Shown in pieces: positions 53,836-62,093 of a stretch of DNA of 64,000 nt. The translations under genes and the position numbers were made by a program. Source of the DNA: Rufibacter sp. DG15C (GTDB taxonomy: Bacteria; Bacteroidota; Bacteroidia; Cytophagales; Hymenobacteraceae); assembly GCF_001577755.1 (NCBI RefSeq), contig NZ_CP010776.1, positions 3,410,001 to 3,474,000 of the forward strand. Reading direction: 5' to 3'. Each line of letters opens with the position of its first letter. Positions within the stretch are counted from its first letter, which is position 1. Below the pieces are notes generated by a model. It searched no databases and had not been told where the DNA came from. It saw only the letters and a program-made list of their open reading frames with translations.

Positions 53836-53969
53836 AGGCAAAGAAAGCCAGCCTGTAAGTATCTCTGGCTTTAATTCTACGCGTTTATACGAAAAACTTC
53901 CCTCAGATAGTTTACAACCCAGTTATTTAAACTCGTATAAGAGGCACTAAGAACCACTAATCATATTCT

Positions 53970-54716
53970 GTGCTACCTGTATCTCTTTTAAACAAGCTTC
54001 AAATCTTAACCCAGCCTGATGACTCTACTTGCGGACCTACCAGCCTGCATGCGGTCTATCAGTATTTTAAAGATGACGTTTCGCTGGAACAGGTAATCTC
54101 TGAAGTCTCTTTCTTGGAAGAAGGCGGTACGTTGGCCGTTTTATTGGGATCTCATGCCTTGCGCCGCGGGTACAAAGTGCACATCTATTCTTATAACCTG
54201 CACGTGTTTGACCCTACCTGGTTTAAGATGCCCAATGAAAAAATCATCCAGAACCTGCAGGAACAACTCTTATATAAGAAAGACGCCAAATTGCAGATGG
54301 CCACCCATGCCTACATAGAGTTTTTAGGCTTGGGCGGCGAATTAAGGTACAAGGACCTCACACATGACCTGCTGGACCAATACTTCTCCAAGGGAATACC
54401 CATGTTGTCTGGCCTAAGTGCCACCTACCTGTACAACTGCGCCAGAGAAAGAACCAATGAACGTGATGAGTCCATCTTTGATGATGTACGCGGCGAACCC
54501 ATGGGACATTTTGTGGTGCTGGCCGGTTTTGTAGATGACCAAGACAAAGAGCACGTGATAGTGGCAGACCCGTACCAGGAGAATCCGCTGTTCAGGAACA
54601 ACTATTACAACGTACCCATCTCCAGGTTAATCAACGCCATTATGCTAGGCATTGTAACCTATGATGCAAACCTACTGGTAATACAACCCAAAGATTCTAA
54701 TTCCCCTTTAGCTTAA
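53970..54716 (+). CDS. C39-like papain-fold protein
   Basis: 248 aa, start GTG. The N-terminus QPDDSTCGPTSLHAVYQYF has the oxyanion Gln-15 and the putative nucleophile Cys-21 as in bacteriocin-processing C39 peptidases. His-180 in PMGHFVVLAGF and Asp-200 in VIVADPYQENP complete a triad. No signal peptide or ABC transporter domain, so this is a stand-alone cytoplasmic form. It could be a peptidase or a transglutaminase-like ligase. It lies ten bases before the ATP-grasp gene and forms one unit with it. Confidence 0.82.
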   Translation: MLPVSLLNKLQILTQPDDSTCGPTSLHAVYQYFKDDVSLEQVISEVSFLEEGGTLAVLLGSHALRRGYKVHIYSYNLHVFDPTWFKMPNEKIIQNLQEQLLYKKDAKLQMATHAYIEFLGLGGELRYKDLTHDLLDQYFSKGIPMLSGLSATYLYNCARERTNERDESIFDDVRGEPMGHFVVLAGFVDDQDKEHVIVADPYQENPLFRNNYYNVPISRLINAIMLGIVTYDANLLVIQPKDSNSPLA

Positions 54717-54726
54717 CCCCTAATCC

Positions 54727-56205
54727 ATGCGCAAACTAGTAGTAGTCAATAACCCTAAGGACTGGGACATTGACATTGAGGAGGTGGAAGTGATAGACGC
54801 GCAACGCTATCTCACAGACCCAGCTTATATTGAGATGAAGAGTGCGCGGGTGTTCAACCTGTGCCGTTCCTATAAATACCAAAGCAGCGGATACTACGTG
54901 TCTTTGCTAGCCGAGGCGCGGGGCCACCGGGCCATCCCCAATGTGACCACCATCCAGGACATGAAGTCGCAGACCATTGTGAGGGCCATCACAGATGAGA
55001 TCAACGAGACCATACAGAAGAGTCTGTCCAAGCTCAAGTCTAAGAGCTTTACCTTGAGTATTTACTTCGGGCAGAACGTGGCCAAGCAGTATGAGAAGTT
55101 AAGCAAGCAGTTACATGACTTGTTTCAGGCTCCGTTGTTGCGGGCGCAGTTTGTGTACAACAAGGAGTGGGTATTGGAAAGTATTTCGCCTATTCCGGTT
55201 AATGAGGTACCTGAGCACCACATGCGCTACATGATGAAGTACGCCAAAGCTTATTTTGCCCGCAACCGCTTTTCCAGCGCCCGCGTGAGTAAGAAGGTCT
55301 ATGACCTGGCCATTCTGGTGAACCCCACAGAGAAGGATCCACCTTCTAATGACAAGGCCCTGCAGAATTTTATTGATGCGGCTGGCTCTTTGGGCTTCTA
55401 TACTGAGCTCATTACCAAAGAAGACTACCGTCGTCTTTCTGAGTTTGATGCCTTGCTCATTAGGGAAACCACCTCTGTGAATCACCATACCTACCGTTTT
55501 GCACGCCGTGCCCACGCAGATGGGTTGGTGGTCATTGATGACCCGGTTTCAATTTTGCGGTGCACCAACAAAGTATACTTGGCAGAGCTATTGACCAAGG
55601 CCAAAGTCAGCATTCCTAAAACCATGATCATCCATAGAGACAACTGCGTGAAAGTGGTGGAGGAATTAGGCTTGCCGTGCGTCCTCAAAAAACCAGACAG
55701 TTCTTTCTCACAAGGCGTGGTAAAGGTGAAAACAGAGGAAGAATTGCAAGAGCAGCTAAAAGATATGCTTTATGAGTCTGATTTGATCATTGGACAGGAA
55801 TTTACACCCACCGACTTTGACTGGCGCATTGGCATCTTAGACAAACAGCCGCTGTATGCCTGCAAGTACTTCATGGCCAAAGACCACTGGCAGATCTACA
55901 ACTGGGAAGGTAAGAAAAAGGACGTGAGCGGTAATTTTGAAACGGTTCCGTTTGCAGATGTTCCCTTTAATGTATTGCATACTGCACTGAAGGCCGCCAA
56001 CCTCATAGGCGATGGTTTGTATGGCGTGGACCTAAAGGAAATTGACGGCAAGGCTTACATCATTGAGGTGAATGACAATCCAAACATAGACGCCGGCGTA
56101 GAAGACCAAATCCTGAAAAAGGAGTTGTACCTCACCATTTTAAAGTCCATTAAGCGCCGAATTGAGCTTCAGAAAAACATAGTGAACAACAATGAGCCCA
56201 GCTAA
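54727..56205 (+). CDS. RimK-type ATP-grasp amide ligase
   Basis: 492 aa. An N-terminal RimK-associated domain (about 1-180, with MRKLVVVNNPKDWDIDIEEV and VFNLCRSYKYQSSGYYVSLL, AEARGHRAIPNV) precedes an ATP-grasp fold at about 282-480: PCVLKKPDSSFSQGVVKV for the nucleotide, QEFTPTDFDWRIGILDKQPL, and metal-binding IIEVNDNPNIDAGVED at 446-461. Such enzymes join a carboxylate to an amine through an acyl phosphate, for example adding glutamates to a protein or peptide. The acceptor is unknown. The stop overlaps the next gene by 14 bases, so translation is coupled. Confidence 0.9.
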   Translation: MRKLVVVNNPKDWDIDIEEVEVIDAQRYLTDPAYIEMKSARVFNLCRSYKYQSSGYYVSLLAEARGHRAIPNVTTIQDMKSQTIVRAITDEINETIQKSLSKLKSKSFTLSIYFGQNVAKQYEKLSKQLHDLFQAPLLRAQFVYNKEWVLESISPIPVNEVPEHHMRYMMKYAKAYFARNRFSSARVSKKVYDLAILVNPTEKDPPSNDKALQNFIDAAGSLGFYTELITKEDYRRLSEFDALLIRETTSVNHHTYRFARRAHADGLVVIDDPVSILRCTNKVYLAELLTKAKVSIPKTMIIHRDNCVKVVEELGLPCVLKKPDSSFSQGVVKVKTEEELQEQLKDMLYESDLIIGQEFTPTDFDWRIGILDKQPLYACKYFMAKDHWQIYNWEGKKKDVSGNFETVPFADVPFNVLHTALKAANLIGDGLYGVDLKEIDGKAYIIEVNDNPNIDAGVEDQILKKELYLTILKSIKRRIELQKNIVNNNEPS

Positions 56206-57433
56206 GAAACTAGGATTGTTTGCCGGTTATGGGGTAGAGATGGAATACATGATAGTAGACCAGGACACCTTGAACGTTCTGCCCATCACCGACCAAGTGC
56301 TCACGGCCCAGGCCGGTGAACTGACTTCTGATGTGGAGCGCGGCGACATGGCATGGTCCAATGAATTGGTCATGCATGTGCTGGAACTAAAAACCAACGG
56401 ACCTGCGTCCAATTTAGCCGGTTTGCATCATAAATTCCACCAAGAAGTACAACGCATAAATGAGCTGTTGGCGTCCATGAATGCCATGCTTTTGCCTACG
56501 GGGGCGCATCCGTTCATGGACCCTTTCACCGAAACCAAATTGTGGCCGCATGATTATAGTGAGATTTATGAAGCCTATAACAAAGTATTCAATTGCCAGG
56601 GGCACGGCTGGGCCAACCTGCAAAGCACGCACCTAAACCTTCCTTTTTCCTCAGACGAAGAATTTGGACGATTGCACGCAGCCATACGGTTAGTGTTGCC
56701 TTTAATTCCGGCTTTGTCTGCCGCATCTCCTTTACTAGATGGAAAGGTCTCCGGCCTATTAGACACCAGGCTGGAAGTCTACCGCAAAAACCAGCAGAAG
56801 GTGCCGCAAATTGCCGGCGATGTGGTGCCTGAAGCCGTATTTACTGAGCAGGAGTATGATGATCAAATCTTCCAGCCCATGTTCCAGGCCATTGCCCCAT
56901 ATGACCCCGAGGGCATTCTGCAGGAAGAGTTCTTAAATTCCAGAGGAGCGATTGCCCGATTTAGCCGGGGAGCCATTGAAATCAGAATCATAGACAACCA
57001 GGAATGCCCGCTAGCAGACATAGCCATAGTCATGGTAATCACTGAAGTTTTGAAAATGCTGGTAGCTGAAAATTGGAGTTCTTGGCGGCAGCAAAAAGAA
57101 ATAGAAACTTCTCCACTAGCGTCAGTTTTTGTCCAAAGTCTTAAAAACGGCCGAAAAACGACGGTAACTCAATCTTCCTATTTGAAAGCCCTTGGTCTTC
57201 CTGAAGAACCAACAACCCTAGGTGAAATTTGGCAACAGCTTTGGGAGAAAGTAAAAGACAATGGGGCTTTTGATAAAGAAACTTCCCAGGCCATCCAGGT
57301 TCTCCTTGAGCAAGGAAATCTGGCTGAGCGTATGTTGCGGGTTTTGGGAACTTCGCCTGATTTAACAGAAATAAAAACTATTTACCGTCATTTAGCGAAT
57401 TGCTTAAGTAGTAACCAACTTTTCATTCCATGA
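56192..57433 (+). CDS. Glutamate-cysteine ligase family (GCS2) carboxylate-amine ligase
   Basis: 413 aa. It has the GCS2 pattern: LFAGYGVEMEYMIVD at the N-terminus for glutamate and metal binding, ELVMHVLELKTNGPASNLAG, and NLQSTHLNLPFSSDEEFGRL, then FSRGAIEIRIIDNQECPLADIA. Family members form gamma-glutamyl or similar amide bonds with ATP. Length is near the YbdK/COG2170 group. It starts inside the end of the ATP-grasp gene and ends overlapping the next gene by four bases. A weak palindromic-repeat-like stretch at 57123-57160 (about 24 of 38) is probably chance. Confidence 0.88.
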   Translation: MSPAKKLGLFAGYGVEMEYMIVDQDTLNVLPITDQVLTAQAGELTSDVERGDMAWSNELVMHVLELKTNGPASNLAGLHHKFHQEVQRINELLASMNAMLLPTGAHPFMDPFTETKLWPHDYSEIYEAYNKVFNCQGHGWANLQSTHLNLPFSSDEEFGRLHAAIRLVLPLIPALSAASPLLDGKVSGLLDTRLEVYRKNQQKVPQIAGDVVPEAVFTEQEYDDQIFQPMFQAIAPYDPEGILQEEFLNSRGAIARFSRGAIEIRIIDNQECPLADIAIVMVITEVLKMLVAENWSSWRQQKEIETSPLASVFVQSLKNGRKTTVTQSSYLKALGLPEEPTTLGEIWQQLWEKVKDNGAFDKETSQAIQVLLEQGNLAERMLRVLGTSPDLTEIKTIYRHLANCLSSNQLFIP

Positions 57434-58137
57434 GTCTAAGCAGAAGGAAGGTGATATTTACTTGTGAGCATGGCGGTAATGAACTGCCGTCTGAGTTTAA
57501 TGCCGCCTTTGATGGGGCAGAAGAGGCACTTACTTCGCATAGAGGCTATGACATTGGCGCTTTGGAGCTGTTCCAGAAGTTCGCAGAATCCAAGGTGGCA
57601 GACGTTTCCTTTTCCAGCACTACCAGCCGGTTACTCATTGAGTTGAACAGATCCAGGCATCATCCAAAACTCTTCTCAGAATTTACCCAACCTCTAAGCG
57701 AAGAAGAGAAACGTAAAATTGTAACCCAGCATTATGCGCCGTACAGGGACAAGGTAGAAGGGCAGATCAATGAATGGATTCAGGATGGCTTCTATGTGTT
57801 CCATCTTTCTGTGCACAGTTTTACGCCCGTGTTGGATGGTGACAAACGGAAGGCCGACATAGGATTGCTGTATAATCCCAGCCGCGAGGTAGAACAGCTG
57901 TTTGCCTCTAAATGGCGGCAAGAAATCAACAAACTGAACAGTGATTACAAAGTGCGGTACAACTATCCTTACAAAGGCACCTCAGATGGGTTTGTGACAC
58001 TGCTACGACGCAAGCATGGTGCGGACCAATACGCTGGTCTGGAACTAGAGGTAAACCAAAAGTTTGCGTTGGGCAACCAAGAGGAGTGGAGCCAATTGCA
58101 AGAGGTTTTGGTTCAGTCTTTTGAGCAGGCGCTTTAA
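57430..58137 (+). CDS. N-formylglutamate amidohydrolase family protein
   Basis: 235 aa. The zinc-dependent FGase fold is indicated by VIFTCEHGGNELPSEF (His and Glu near residue 13), SHRGYDIGALELFQKFA, LIELNRSRHH and FHLSVHSFTPVLDGDKRKAD, with GLELEVNQKF at the C-terminus. In histidine degradation HutG removes formate from N-formylglutamate, but no other hut gene is near, so another N-acyl or amide substrate is likely. It overlaps the GCS2 gene in ATGA, the third coupled junction in the cluster. Perhaps it removes or trims the group added by the ligases. Confidence 0.87.
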   Translation: MSLSRRKVIFTCEHGGNELPSEFNAAFDGAEEALTSHRGYDIGALELFQKFAESKVADVSFSSTTSRLLIELNRSRHHPKLFSEFTQPLSEEEKRKIVTQHYAPYRDKVEGQINEWIQDGFYVFHLSVHSFTPVLDGDKRKADIGLLYNPSREVEQLFASKWRQEINKLNSDYKVRYNYPYKGTSDGFVTLLRRKHGADQYAGLELEVNQKFALGNQEEWSQLQEVLVQSFEQAL

Positions 58138-58218
58138 CCTTCCTGTGCTTTGTAGAGTATAAGAGGCAAATTGAAATATAGTCCAATCAATATTCTGTTC
58201 TACCTAAACTAAAAAACT

Positions 58219-58620
58219 ATGAATTTTCTTCTTGACCTATTGGTAAGCGCCGGTGTGCTTTTGCTCATGGCCTACATCCTGCCCCAGGTAACCATTAAAA
58301 GTTTCTGGACTGCCTTATGGGTAGCCATCTTGGTGGGTATTCTCAATGTCTTAATTGGCTGGTTGCTTTCTTTTGTGTTAAACCTGTTCACTTTCTTCTT
58401 GTTAGAGTTTATTGTGAAGGTGATAGTGTCTGCCATTGTCATCAAGATAGCAGATAAACTGGTACGCAACTTTGAGATCAGAGGCTTCTGGCCAGCATTG
58501 GTAATTGCCTTGGCCTTGTCGGCGGCCAGCACCTTGGTCAATCGTTCAGACGAAGACGAAGTACGCGATGAGGAGTATGGTATTGTCCTTCCGGCAGAGC
58601 CAATGCACCTGAAAGCGTAA
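58219..58620 (+). CDS. Phage holin family 4 (YvlD-like) membrane protein
   Basis: 133 aa with four hydrophobic segments (about 3-22, 30-52, 56-78 and 92-110), e.g. LLDLLVSAGVLLLMAYILPQ and AILVGILNVLIGWLLSFVLN, and a short charged C-terminal tail (NRSDEDEVRDEEYG). It fits the YvlD/phage-holin-4-2 family, a misleading name for chromosomal membrane proteins with no lysis role shown. It lies 81 bases after the ligase cluster and is closed by a strong terminator. Whether it belongs with that cluster is open. Confidence 0.82.
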   Translation: MNFLLDLLVSAGVLLLMAYILPQVTIKSFWTALWVAILVGILNVLIGWLLSFVLNLFTFFLLEFIVKVIVSAIVIKIADKLVRNFEIRGFWPALVIALALSAASTLVNRSDEDEVRDEEYGIVLPAEPMHLKA

Positions 58621-58640
58621 AACTCTTTTAAATAGCATAC

Positions 58641-58682
58641 AAACAGAAAGGCCGTCCTGGTAATAGGGCGGCCTTTCTGTTT
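58641..58682 (+). terminator. Intrinsic terminator after the YvlD-like gene
   Basis: AAACAGAAAGGCCGTCC pairs with GGGCGGCCTTTCTGTTT (17 pairs with one G-U) around eight bases. It starts 20 bases after the stop codon. Confidence 0.92.
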
Positions 58683-58716
58683 GAATTTAAGAATTACGGA
58701 AGGAGAGAAGCGCTCT

Positions 58717-58754
58717 CGTTTTTGGCTTGTTTGCTGGAAAAGAGGCCAAAAACG
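58717..58754. repeat. 38-bp palindromic repeat, copy 17
   Basis: CGTTTTTGGC and GGCCAAAAACG half-sites with inner TTTGCTGGAAA. It ends two bases before the stop codon of the convergent nucleoid-associated-protein gene. Confidence 0.93.
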
Positions 58755-58756
58755 GG

Positions 58757-59806
58757 TTAGCTAACTTCTTCTTCGTCAAAGTAAAGTTTATAGAACTTGC
58801 GGCCATCTGCGTCTTCGCCTTTCACAATCATGTCCTTGTTGCCGTGAATGTACACGTGAAAGTTCTTGTCCAGCTTTAGGACGCTCTTAAACACCCTAGA
58901 CTGCTTCTTGACGGCTTGCGAAGAAATCCCGAAACTGTCTTCAATCTCCACCTCATAGTTTTGCCGGTACTCGCCGTCAAAGTTTCTGAAAGATTCAATC
59001 AGCTCGGGTTGCTGGCCGAAGACTTCGGTCTCAAATTCTTCCTTGTCAAAGGTCTCATGCTTGGTGAAGTATTCCGCTGATTTGTTCAAGAGCAGAATCT
59101 GGTCGGTTTTCTCTACTTCAAACTCTTCTGTGAGGCGCTCAGAGATGAATTCTTTGGTGAGGTTCAGGAAATGGCTGGTCTGGTGAAACTCGTTGCTAAT
59201 CTGGGTGAGGCCCAAAAAATTCTGTCGCCAGTATTGTGCTTCTTCGCCGCGGTTCTGGTTGTCAATGATGGCTGCCACGTAACCCTCTTCGCGCTCAATA
59301 TTGAAGATGATACAACCTTTGTCAAACTTGTTGCTGTCAATGCCTTCCAGGTAGGAGATGGTAAAATCACGGTTCTTGCGCTGTACGTCAAAGTACCCGT
59401 TCTTAACCTCGGTCTTGAAAATGCCCACGGCCTCTACCACGCGCTCGTCAATTTCGCAGTTTATGAAATGACAAACGTACAATTCGCCGGGTTTTATTTT
59501 AGGGTGGCTGGAGCTTTCAAATAAGTGGCGGGCAATGCTCCTTGAGTTCTCCTGAAAATTGTCCTTGTCTGCGAAGATATTGTCACAGTAACTATACACC
59601 TCATTAAACTTTAACGAAGAGGCATGCGTGAACTTGAACCGCTCATGGGCCGTGGCAAATTTGTTCAGGAAGAACTTCTCCAGTTTTTCTGTAAGCCCAT
59701 CGCCCGGCGCGAAGGGGTTTTCAGAAAGAGTCAGTTTCTGCTCAAGACCTTTGTTGCCCACATGGTGAACAGATAAACTGGTAAGCGAGGCGGTGTCAAA
59801 TTTCAT
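58757..59806 (-). CDS. 37-kDa nucleoid-associated protein family (NdpA/YejK-like)
   Basis: 349 aa. It matches the 37-kDa nucleoid-associated protein family over most of its length: SLTSLSVHHVGNKGLEQKLT, an N-terminal LKFNEVYSYCDNIFADKD, GELYVCHFINCEIDERVVEA, and the C-terminal DRVVTEQ-type region here given as NFLGLTQISNEFHQTSHFLN. Members associate with DNA in E. coli (YejK) with no agreed role. The gene lies between two palindromic repeats (copies 17 and 18). A TATTTTTG -7 element at 59853-59860 on the minus strand is a promoter candidate. Confidence 0.85.
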   Translation of the reverse strand: MKFDTASLTSLSVHHVGNKGLEQKLTLSENPFAPGDGLTEKLEKFFLNKFATAHERFKFTHASSLKFNEVYSYCDNIFADKDNFQENSRSIARHLFESSSHPKIKPGELYVCHFINCEIDERVVEAVGIFKTEVKNGYFDVQRKNRDFTISYLEGIDSNKFDKGCIIFNIEREEGYVAAIIDNQNRGEEAQYWRQNFLGLTQISNEFHQTSHFLNLTKEFISERLTEEFEVEKTDQILLLNKSAEYFTKHETFDKEEFETEVFGQQPELIESFRNFDGEYRQNYEVEIEDSFGISSQAVKKQSRVFKSVLKLDKNFHVYIHGNKDMIVKGEDADGRKFYKLYFDEEEVS

Positions 59807-59852
59807 CTGCTAAACTATGTGCGTAATTGATTTAGAAAGAAAATAGGGAGGA

Positions 59853-59860
59853 CAAAAATA
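59853..59860 (-). promoter_or_regulatory. Possible -7 element for the nucleoid-associated-protein gene
   Basis: TATTTTTG on the minus strand, a full match to TANNTTTG, 47 bases upstream of the start. No TTTG at the expected distance. In the 340-base divergent space 59807-60146, only this element and repeat copy 18 are recognisable. Confidence 0.4.
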
Positions 59861-59919
59861 CAGTTTCTTGCCTGAACTGTGCCTATTTATTCTTTGACCA
59901 TAAGTAGGGTGAGGCACGT

Positions 59920-59957
59920 CGTTTTTGACCTGTTTTCTGGAAAGTAGCCTAAAACTG
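59920..59957. repeat. 38-bp palindromic repeat, copy 18
   Basis: CGTTTTTGAC and GCCTAAAACTG half-sites, inner TTTTCTGGAAA. It lies in a divergent intergenic space. Confidence 0.82.
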
Positions 59958-60146
59958 GCCTAATTTCAATAAATGCTATTATAGAACAGGAGGGAGGTTT
60001 CTTTTTAAAATCCTTGAAGGAAAATCTAGTTTTTTAAAGAAGATTGGTAATAGGAGAGCGAGCATCCATAAATTATATTCAAGGTTTTGAATCTTTAATG
60101 CGTAGATGGTAGTAAGGAAAAGGACTTAAACCCTGTTCCACTAAAA

Positions 60147-60821
60147 TTGAAATCTGCCTTGATGATTGCCGGTTATGTGTTTCTGTCCATCTGTGCGTTT
60201 GTACTAGTATATTTTTTGGTGGCGTTTATTTTGTCTAGATGGGGCGTGGCTAAAGAGCCGCAAACCAAAGAAGAAGTCACTATTTACATACTTACCAATG
60301 GCGTGCACACAGACTTGGTGGTACCTGTTAAGCATGCACTTTTTGACTGGAATAAGTACATCAATTACCAGCACACCAAAGGAAAAGACAGCACGGCCAA
60401 CTGGGTGGCCTTTGGTTGGGGCGATAAAGGCTTTTACCTGGAAACGCCTACCTGGGCCGATTTGAAAGTGAGCACCGCCTTTAAAGCCGCTACGGGCTTA
60501 AGCAATTCGGCCATTCATGCCACGTTTTATCAAAACATGGAAGTGTCTGAAGATTGCAAACGCATTCAAATCAGCGTTCAGCAATACATCCGTCTCATCA
60601 AATTCATTAAAAATAGGTTTGACCTAGACTCTAAAGGCAAGCCCATCCATATCCAAACCAATGCCAACTATGGTCTCAATGACGCTTTCTATGAGGCCAA
60701 AGGCAGCTACAATCTCTTTTACACATGTAACACCTGGGCCAACAACGGCCTAAAAGCCTCAGGCCAAAAAGCCAGCGTCTGGACACCATTTTATCAAGGC
60801 ATATTTTACCAATATCAGTAA
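60147..60821 (+). CDS. TIGR02117 / DUF2459 family protein
   Basis: 224 aa from TTG at 60147; ATG at 60162 is an alternative that would shorten the N-terminus by five residues. An N-terminal membrane helix (SALMIAGYVFLSICAFVLVY) anchors it. The rest has the DUF2459 pattern: IYILTNGVHTDLVVPVKH, VAFGWGDKGFYLETPTWADL, and NLFYTCNTWANNGLKASGQK at the C-terminus, a possible Cys-His pair. The fold is predicted to be NlpC/P60-like, but no activity is known. It does not belong to an operon with its neighbours. Confidence 0.82.
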   Translation: MKSALMIAGYVFLSICAFVLVYFLVAFILSRWGVAKEPQTKEEVTIYILTNGVHTDLVVPVKHALFDWNKYINYQHTKGKDSTANWVAFGWGDKGFYLETPTWADLKVSTAFKAATGLSNSAIHATFYQNMEVSEDCKRIQISVQQYIRLIKFIKNRFDLDSKGKPIHIQTNANYGLNDAFYEAKGSYNLFYTCNTWANNGLKASGQKASVWTPFYQGIFYQYQ

Positions 60822-60845
60822 TTCTTCTTAAGCATTCTTCTTAAA

Positions 60846-60883
60846 CCGTTTTTGGCCTAATTTTGAGGACATAGGCCAAAAAC
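60846..60883. repeat. 38-bp palindromic repeat, copy 19
   Basis: CGTTTTTGGCCTA and TAGGCCAAAAACG: the left-arm change to CTA is matched in the right arm (TAG), so pairing is preserved. The middle (ATTTTGAGGACA) is diverged. Confidence 0.93.
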
Positions 60884-60914
60884 GGATTTTCGTTCAATTA
60901 GGGTATAGAAGCGA

Positions 60915-61364
60915 ATGCAATTAAGTGAGGATTATATAACACTTTCCAGTAAAACGACTGTTATTCAAAAGCTTATTTTTCCTATAGGTGGTTTCATTCT
61001 ATGGATTGGTATTAGTACCTATGTTTTTCTCTTCACAGACAAGTTTACAATAGTTTTGCCCGCCATCATTTTCGCTGCATTCATATTGCTATTAGCATTT
61101 AGCATCAATAAAAAGCTCCATTATATATACTATGATGAAAAAATGGTTAGGCTAAAAAACTATTGGTCTGTTAAGGACGTGTCATTTTCTGAAATCATGG
61201 AAGTTAGATGGGTTTCAATGAATTACTATGAGATAACACTTGATGATGATTCAACTTTTATGTTTTTGCCTTCTTTTAGTGAAAACCTAAATTATTTATT
61301 ATCATCTGAACTACCCAGTATAGTTGCATTCAGAAAAAGAGTTGGTTTGCACAACTGGAATTAA
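60915..61364 (+). CDS. Hypothetical membrane protein with two hydrophobic segments
   Basis: 149 aa. Two membrane helices at about 19-38 (LIFPIGGFILWIGISTYVFL) and 43-65 (FTIVLPAIIFAAFILLLAFS) precede a soluble part of about 80 residues (YDEKMVRLKNYWSVKDVSFS; EITLDDDSTFMFLPSF) with strands reminiscent of bacterial PH-like domains. I do not recognise the family with certainty. The gene and its flanks (60.9-62.2 kb) are clearly richer in A and T than the rest of the window, a possible sign of later acquisition. Confidence 0.65.
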   Translation: MQLSEDYITLSSKTTVIQKLIFPIGGFILWIGISTYVFLFTDKFTIVLPAIIFAAFILLLAFSINKKLHYIYYDEKMVRLKNYWSVKDVSFSEIMEVRWVSMNYYEITLDDDSTFMFLPSFSENLNYLLSSELPSIVAFRKRVGLHNWN

Positions 61365-61550
61365 ATTATAAATGGGTTGCGTGCTACTTAACATATAATA
61401 AGCTATAGTGCTTTTAATAATTTCTAAATTGAGATATTTTTAAAAGTCTTATAATTTATATTATGTTAAGTACAGTTTGTGAAGTGTTAGATTTCTCTTA
61501 GCTAAACTATTCCTTTAATTTCTCTTGAATTTTACCAACCACCAGCACAT

Positions 61551-62093
61551 TTAATGAATCCTTCTAAGTAAAGCTTGGATGGTTTTAGAAATTCTCTCTT
61601 GACTGTTTTCCTCCTTCTTAGGGATTACAGTTTCTGCCTCACCTTTCCAGACAAGTTGATTTTTTGTTGGGTCCACTAGATGCAAGGATAAAGTACCAGC
61701 CTTATACGTACCCACTTCTACCTCTTTGCTTTGCCAAGTATATCTGCGCTGACCGGTATACCGCGGCGGATCTGTGGTGAAATTAGTCTCTCTTGTCTGA
61801 GTTTTGTCTTGAATAACAATACCTAAGTTCACTATCAAATCTGGACTATTGGATTGCAAACTTAAACCTCTATTTTCTAACTGGCTTTTAATTTCGGCCC
61901 GTGCATACTCTGTTTGCAGCTTGTATTCTTGGGAGGCATTCGCAAGCAGTGAATCCTCTACAGCAAAATCAAAAGTCTTATAATTTTTCAAGGCGAATCC
62001 ATTCTCACCTTCTGCATTGATTACATTCACCGGCGCGCAACCTACTCCATACACCATTAGGCAAAGCATTAATATTAAGTTTATGCGTATCAT
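61551..62093 (-). CDS. DUF4136 lipoprotein
   Basis: 180 aa. IRINLILMLCLMVYGVGCAP has lipobox GVGC, so the protein is lipid-anchored. The rest matches DUF4136: NYKTFDFAVEDSLLANASQE, PDLIVNLGIVIQDKTQTRET, and TLSLHLVDPTKNQLVWKGEA, and ends ISKTIQALLRRIH. Family members are frequent in Bacteroidota and Proteobacteria with no known biochemical role. It lies in the AT-rich patch at 60.9-62.2 kb, alone on the minus strand and without a clear promoter. Confidence 0.82.
   Translation of the reverse strand: MIRINLILMLCLMVYGVGCAPVNVINAEGENGFALKNYKTFDFAVEDSLLANASQEYKLQTEYARAEIKSQLENRGLSLQSNSPDLIVNLGIVIQDKTQTRETNFTTDPPRYTGQRRYTWQSKEVEVGTYKAGTLSLHLVDPTKNQLVWKGEAETVIPKKEENSQERISKTIQALLRRIH

Noticed and set aside
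57123-57160. Possible fourth intragenic palindromic repeat in the GCS2 gene
   Set aside because: Only about 24 of 38 positions match by hand and the left half-site is degenerate. Such a match can arise by chance in an A/T-rich coding stretch.
58219-58620. Phage origin for the holin-like gene
   Set aside because: No lysin, structural phage gene or att site nearby. YvlD-like proteins are chromosomal in many bacteria.
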